A DNA stretch of 8,413 nt. Origin: Thermoplasmatota archaeon (lineage in GTDB: Archaea > Thermoplasmatota > E2 > DHVEG-1). The translations under genes and the position numbers were made by a program. Each line of letters begins with the position of its first letter. Position 1 is the first letter of the stretch. The notes under the pieces are model-generated. The model was not told the origin of the DNA, searched no databases, and worked only from the letters and a program-made list of their open reading frames with translations. Below, piece after piece: positions 5,235 through 8,413 of this stretch. The stretch lies in the NCBI GenBank assembly GCA_030615845.1, contig JAUWYM010000023.1, forward strand, positions 1-8,413, read 5' to 3'.

Positions 5235-5624
5235 TTAGTAGATATATGCGAGTAATTTCCCTCCAATACCTTTCTTTCTTGCCTCAGCGTTGGACATAAT
5301 GCCTTCTGTTGTTGTAAGTATGAGTAGCCCAAAATCTCGTGCGGGAAGATACCTTGATTCCCATTTATCAAGATCATTTCGTTTTATAGGATATCTTGGT
5401 TTAATAACCCCGCAATTATTGATAGATCCAACAAGTTCTACTTGAAAAACACCAGCTTTGCCATCCTCAATAAATTCAAAATTACCGACGTATCCTTTCT
5501 CTTTTAAAAGACTAAGAATTCCACCAATGAGCTTAGACGAAGGACGAATCATGCAAGTTGATATTCCTTTTGTCTCTGCGTTTTTTATGGTAGATAATGC
5601 ATTTGCTAACGGATCGTTTAACAT
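5235..5624 (-). CDS. rps8: Small ribosomal subunit protein uS8
   Basis: uS8 binds helix 21 of 16S rRNA early in 30S assembly. The 129-aa product has NDPLANALSTIKNAE (residues 3-17), the first domain ending around residue 65, and the strongly conserved C terminus TTEGIMSNAEARKKGIGGKLLAYIY (residues 105-129), with the archaeal LLAYIY ending. The ATG at 5624 is preceded by AGGAG, which overlaps the TAG stop of uS14 (14-nt gap), so translation is probably coupled. In bacteria uS8 represses the spc operon by binding its own mRNA; I see no evidence either way here. Confidence 0.97.
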   Translation of the reverse strand: MLNDPLANALSTIKNAETKGISTCMIRPSSKLIGGILSLLKEKGYVGNFEFIEDGKAGVFQVELVGSINNCGVIKPRYPIKRNDLDKWESRYLPARDFGLLILTTTEGIMSNAEARKKGIGGKLLAYIY

Positions 5625-5638
5625 AGCCCAATCAACTC

Positions 5639-5794
5639 CTAATAATATTTCTTAAATCCAATTTCTTCAGCTTTTTCTCTGAAACATTGCCTGCAAAGAT
5701 GAAGCCCGTACCTTCGTATAATGCCGCGTTTTCTGCCACATTGCTCACAGCCTACGATTCTTCCGTATATTTTTTTTCTCTCTTTTATCCTCAT
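5639..5794 (-). CDS. rps14: Small ribosomal subunit protein uS14, zinc-binding type
   Basis: This small gene was translated by hand: 51 aa starting [12 protein letters not shown] and ending EIGFKKYY. Two CXXC pairs, C16-x-x-C19 and C34-x-x-C37, form the zinc ribbon of the C+ type uS14, which joins the 30S head near helix 43. [20 protein letters not shown] (21-40) is the conserved core, and the protein is highly basic. The length is normal for archaea (about 50-56 aa). The ATG overlaps the uL5 stop as ATGA (5794-5791) and has GGAGGT (5806-5801) six bases upstream. The uL5-uS14-uS8 order is the standard spc order. Confidence 0.96.
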   Translation of the reverse strand: MRIKERKKIYGRIVGCEQCGRKRGIIRRYGLHLCRQCFREKAEEIGFKKYY

Positions 5795-6354
5795 GATACA
5801 ACCTCCACGTTGAATGTTTCAGCAATAAATTTGGAGGTTTCTTCTCTAGTCACTTGATGCCTATGTGGTATCTTTCTTCGATCGATGCGTCTATGTTTAA
5901 TGCGATATCCTGGTTTTTCTATGGTTACACAGATATCCATCCCAAAAATACCGATATTTGGATCATATTTTTGCCCTTCAAATAACGTATGATCTGGTAT
6001 TCCAAAAGAGAAGTTTCCTTGATCATCAAATGCATAATCCGCGATTTTATTTTCCCTTGTTTTTAACGCTTCAATTAAAAATTTATCAGCAGCTTTTTTC
6101 CGCAAGGTTACCTTGCATCCGATAGCCATCATTTCTCGGAGGCCCCAGTCCTTACTTGTTGTTTTTGAAATGGTTTGTATTGGTTGTTGGCCCGTGAGGC
6201 TTTGCAATACTTGTTCTGCTTTACTGAGTTTTTCTCCTGCTTCCCCAACACCAATATTTACCGTTATTTTTGCAATTCTCGGTTTCAGAGGCTGTTTTTC
6301 TTTTTTCTTCGATGTTGCTTTCACTGTTTTTTTCACAGGTTTTTTCGCACTCAT
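5791..6354 (-). CDS. rpl5: Large ribosomal subunit protein uL5 with Lys-rich N-terminal extension
   Basis: uL5 binds 5S rRNA and the P-site tRNA in the central protuberance. The core begins at about residue 26 with [31 protein letters not shown] (residues 26-56), followed by [30 protein letters not shown] (residues 80-94), NFSFGIPDH (114-122), [26 protein letters not shown] (residues 131-156) and the HRHQVTREE end. The total is 187 aa, a little long for archaea, because residues 1-25 are a Lys-rich segment ([19 protein letters not shown]) that is absent from most homologues. The start is well supported: the ATG overlaps the eS4 stop (ATGA) and follows a strong GAGGTGA site (6368-6362). No internal Met precedes the core. 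Confidence 0.96.
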   Translation of the reverse strand: MSAKKPVKKTVKATSKKKEKQPLKPRIAKITVNIGVGEAGEKLSKAEQVLQSLTGQQPIQTISKTTSKDWGLREMMAIGCKVTLRKKAADKFLIEALKTRENKIADYAFDDQGNFSFGIPDHTLFEGQKYDPNIGIFGMDICVTIEKPGYRIKHRRIDRRKIPHRHQVTREETSKFIAETFNVEVVS

Positions 6355-7067
6355 TGCATCTTCACCTCAGGAAGTGATATAATTGGTTTGGTTTTCCCAA
6401 TGGGAAAAATATAATGGGTAAGTGTGGAAAATTCTGTGTTGCCTTTCATTTTTGCAAGATTTGGCGTTGCTGATGGGACAATTTGTATGTCTTGAATATT
6501 TGCCATCTCACCGATATGGCTACCGCCGATTATCATGGAGATGGTTCCTTTCTCGTATTTAAAAACATCACTGATTTTGTTGTCTTTAAAAGAAATTTTA
6601 AGAACGTCCCCTGTTTTATATTCATCTTTTTTTACAAGGATGTTTCTTCCGTCATGAAGGTTAAGTTGTATCCTGTTTCCTTTTACAATTGTTTTATTTT
6701 CAATGCGACATAGCTTCCATTCAACATCTTTTCCAGATATGGGTACCAGTGTTAACTTGCCGTTTTTATCAAATAAGATTCGATAATCCTTTTTAAGTTT
6801 TGGAATTGATATGATATCCATAAGTCCACAGGGAAATTTATGGTTCTTTCTTTTTGCTCCATCGACTAAAATATCTCCACTTGCGATTATTCTCTTCACT
6901 TCTCTATAGGTATCACACAATCCAAGATAATCCCGTATGATGAGTCCGAGAGATATTGATTTTTCTAAAGGATGTGGACCAGATGATGGTTTTATAGTCC
7001 ATGTTTTTTCTTTTCTATGAAGCCGTACTGCTCTTGGAGCTGCAAGTCTTTTTAAATGTTTACTCAC
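6351..7067 (-). CDS. rps4e: Small ribosomal subunit protein eS4 (GTG start)
   Basis: eS4 is an archaeal/eukaryotic 30S protein that is unrelated in overall fold to bacterial S4. The 238-aa product shows HLKRLAAPRAVRLHRKEKTWTIKPSSGPHP (residues 4-33), an S4-like RNA-binding domain (about 40-100, with ISLGLIIRDYLGL and SGDILVDGAKR), a central eS4 domain (about 105-165) and a C-terminal KOW-like segment around 170-200 (GTISMIIGGSHIGEMANIQDI). The length is normal. The start codon is GTG at 7067, overlapping the uL24 stop as GTGA, with a strong AGGAGGGT site upstream; the first residues match the family, so the GTG is credible. The stop overlaps uL5 (ATGA). Confidence 0.96.
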   Translation of the reverse strand: MSKHLKRLAAPRAVRLHRKEKTWTIKPSSGPHPLEKSISLGLIIRDYLGLCDTYREVKRIIASGDILVDGAKRKNHKFPCGLMDIISIPKLKKDYRILFDKNGKLTLVPISGKDVEWKLCRIENKTIVKGNRIQLNLHDGRNILVKKDEYKTGDVLKISFKDNKISDVFKYEKGTISMIIGGSHIGEMANIQDIQIVPSATPNLAKMKGNTEFSTLTHYIFPIGKTKPIISLPEVKMQ

Positions 7068-7759
7068 TTTTTACCCTCCTCTTTTTTTTCTTTTGTCTTT
7101 GAAGGAGTTTTTTTGGCTGTTTTATTCTTTTGCGGTTCAGTCTCTTTTTTAGCTGGTTTTTTATCTGTTTTCGGTTTTGTTTCTGTCTTTTTCTGTTTTG
7201 ACTGTTCTTTTTCTTTTGGTTTCTCTACTTCTTTAGCAGGAGTTTTTTTCACAGGCTCTGTTTTTCCCTTCGGAGTTTCTTCTTCAACAGTTTCTTCGGA
7301 TATTTCCTCTTCTGCTTCGATTCTCTCTTCAGCTATCTTTTCTTCTTCAAGTTCTTTTATTTGTTCCTCTGCTTCTTTTTCAATTTCTTTTTTAGTTGTT
7401 TCCGAAAGCCCCCGCTCTAGTTTTTGTCTTCTCCATCTATCTGTTAAATTTAATTTAGTGATAAGTAAATTACTTGCATGTAGTGGTCGTGCAATCTTTG
7501 TTCCATCTGCTTTGACGGTGGTAATTCCTTCAACCTCTACTACCTGTTTTTTTACATGGATCATTGCTACTTTGTCTTCATGTCCTTTGAAAATTCCTCT
7601 CATAACCTTTACCGTGTCTCCTGTTACAACAGGCATACTTCTTTTATCGTATTTTAAAAGCAGGTTTTCTGTAAGATGAGATGCAAGCCATTTTCTCTTC
7701 TTATGCAGAGGGGCATTGTACAGCATTTTCCTCTGCTTTCTTGGTTTTATTGATTTCAT
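7064..7759 (-). CDS. rpl24: Large ribosomal subunit protein uL24 with long charged C-terminal extension
   Basis: uL24 initiates 50S assembly and lies near the tunnel exit. The archaeal core is residues 1-115: KPRKQRKMLYNAPLHKKRKWLASHL (residues 5-29), a KOW motif at about 46-73 (TGDTVKVMRGIFKGHEDKVAMI), GITTVKADGTKIARPLHASNL (residues 78-98) and KLNLTDRWR. The protein is 231 aa, against about 120 aa for a typical archaeal uL24. Residues about 117-163 are Glu-rich and probably a long charged helix; residues 164-231 are a Lys/Pro/Thr/Glu low-complexity tail. The tail is in frame, has no stop and ends exactly at the eS4 junction, so it is part of the gene. The ATG at 7759 follows the uL14 stop by 11 nt with only a weak ribosome binding site. 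Confidence 0.95.
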   Translation of the reverse strand: MKSIKPRKQRKMLYNAPLHKKRKWLASHLTENLLLKYDKRSMPVVTGDTVKVMRGIFKGHEDKVAMIHVKKQVVEVEGITTVKADGTKIARPLHASNLLITKLNLTDRWRRQKLERGLSETTKKEIEKEAEEQIKELEEEKIAEERIEAEEEISEETVEEETPKGKTEPVKKTPAKEVEKPKEKEQSKQKKTETKPKTDKKPAKKETEPQKNKTAKKTPSKTKEKKEEGKK

Positions 7760-7770
7760 TTCTTATCCAC

Positions 7771-8169
7771 TCATACGATTGTTGATGCTAGCGAAGCAAT
7801 TTTTGGCCATCGTTCTGCAGCTTCTATTGCTACTGGGCCTTTTATCATCGTTCCTTTTGTCTCTCCAGTGTCGGTGACAAGAACTGCCGCGTTATCTTCA
7901 AATTGTACCATGGTGCCATCTGGTCTTCGAAACGGTCGTCTCTGGCGGACAATTACTGCTTTTAGTATCTGCCGTTTCATGTCTGCAGCGCCTTTCTTTA
8001 CACTCACGACAACCATGTCGCCTACTCCTGCTGTTGGGTATCTGCGATGTACACCTTTCAGCTTCAGCGTCATGATTATCTGAACAACCTTTGCACCGGT
8101 ATTATCAATGCAGCTTAAGCGAGCACCTGCTGGAAGCCCTCGCATCATTCTACCAGCTATTCCTTTCAT
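7771..8169 (-). CDS. rpl14: Large ribosomal subunit protein uL14
   Basis: uL14 is a beta-barrel protein on the intersubunit face that forms bridges to 16S rRNA and contacts eL19 in archaea. The 132-aa product has the archaeal start [18 protein letters not shown], then [12 protein letters not shown] (19-30), [12 protein letters not shown] (residues 49-60), [14 protein letters not shown] (residues 72-85), [25 protein letters not shown] (residues 90-114) and [17 protein letters not shown]. The length is normal. The ATG is 13 nt after the uS17 stop; GGTGA upstream is a weaker, shifted match to the anti-Shine-Dalgarno sequence. Confidence 0.97.
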   Translation of the reverse strand: MKGIAGRMMRGLPAGARLSCIDNTGAKVVQIIMTLKLKGVHRRYPTAGVGDMVVVSVKKGAADMKRQILKAVIVRQRRPFRRPDGTMVQFEDNAAVLVTDTGETKGTMIKGPVAIEAAERWPKIASLASTIV

Positions 8170-8182
8170 TTCTGCTTCACCA

Positions 8183-8413
8183 TCATAATTTTTCTATCGC
8201 GACAAACGATACTGTTTTACTCAAAGGTCTGCATTCCGCAATCCGTACGTTATCTCCTGCTTTCAGCTTGATACAAGGTGGGCAGTGGGCATGATAGGTT
8301 GACGTTCTTTTCTCATATCTCTCATATTTTTTCACATAATGCATAAATTCTCTTTTGACGGATATAGATCCTTGCATTTTACGGGAAACCACCTCGCCTG
8401 TTATTATCTGCCC
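8183..8413 (-). CDS. rps17: Small ribosomal subunit protein uS17, C-terminal part (start lies beyond window)
   Basis: The frame is open to the window edge and gives 76 residues, beginning [21 protein letters not shown]. uS17 is an OB-fold primary rRNA binder at the base of the 30S body. Diagnostic segments are [14 protein letters not shown], the archaeal/eukaryotic [18 protein letters not shown] and [16 protein letters not shown]. Archaeal uS17 is about 105-115 aa, so about 30-40 N-terminal residues are missing. A GTG at 8392 is not the start, because the homologous region continues upstream of it. The gene heads the visible part of the spc-type run. Confidence 0.96.
   Translation of the reverse strand, partial: GQIITGEVVSRKMQGSISVKREFMHYVKKYERYEKRTSTYHAHCPPCIKLKAGDNVRIAECRPLSKTVSFVAIEKL

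Noticed and set aside
5057..5377. A 106-codon minus-strand frame spanning the uS8-uL6 junction
   Set aside because: It is out of frame with both conserved proteins and its composition is Arg/Lys/Asn-rich without a motif. The ATG at 5224 inside it is close to a ribosome binding site but leads away from the uL6 domain.
7056..7679. A 207-codon plus-strand frame rich in Ser, Phe and Val
   Set aside because: It is antisense to the low-complexity tail of uL24. Glu/Lys-rich codons read backwards give Ser/Phe-rich frames free of stops. It has no ribosome binding site and no homology.

Overview
The window is an AT-rich piece of an archaeal chromosome in which every supported gene is on the minus strand, so the biological order runs from high to low coordinates. 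It holds archaeal/eukaryotic-only ribosomal proteins (eS4, eL19, eL32), an archaeal RNA polymerase subunit K, and archaeal-type uS5, uL18 and uL30. Shine-Dalgarno sites (GGAGG, GAGGTGA, AGGAGGG) are strong. The gene order and sequences fit a euryarchaeote. A Thermoplasmatota-like lineage is my best guess, from overall protein character only; I could not test it.

Region A (8413 down to 1730) is the distal part of the archaeal S10/spc ribosomal protein operon: uS17 (cut by the window edge), uL14, uL24, eS4, uL5, uS14, uS8, uL6, eL32, eL19, uL18, uS5, uL30. Spacing is 0-17 nt or overlaps of 1-4 nt (ATGA, GTGA, TAATG junctions), so it should be one polycistronic unit with coupled translation. uS14 (51 aa) is small and easy to miss. 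uL24, eL32 and uL5 carry unusual low-complexity K/E/P/T-rich extensions. The eL32 extension begins with a helix-hairpin-helix module.

Region B (1729 to 1333) is where the expected order breaks. uL15 and secY normally follow uL30, but here there is a TATA-like element, an acidic 69-aa protein of unknown function, and a gene-free leader carrying a 17-bp-arm inverted repeat and a 16-bp palindrome that overlaps a ribosome binding site.

Region C (1332 to 507) encodes RNA polymerase subunit K from a TTG start and ribosomal protein uS2. These two belong to another conserved archaeal cluster (uL13-uS9-rpoN-rpoK-enolase-uS2), here without enolase between them.

Region D (458 to 1) is the N-terminal part of a TraB/PrgY-family protein, also with a TTG start. 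It has a consensus archaeal TATA box that overlaps the uS2 stop codon.

Apart from the last gene, whose cellular role is poorly understood, and the unrecognised 69-aa protein, the window encodes core translation and transcription machinery. I see no mobile element, CRISPR array, tRNA or rRNA, and no clear new system. The points most worth checking are the rpoK leader structures, the orphan acidic protein and the extended ribosomal proteins.
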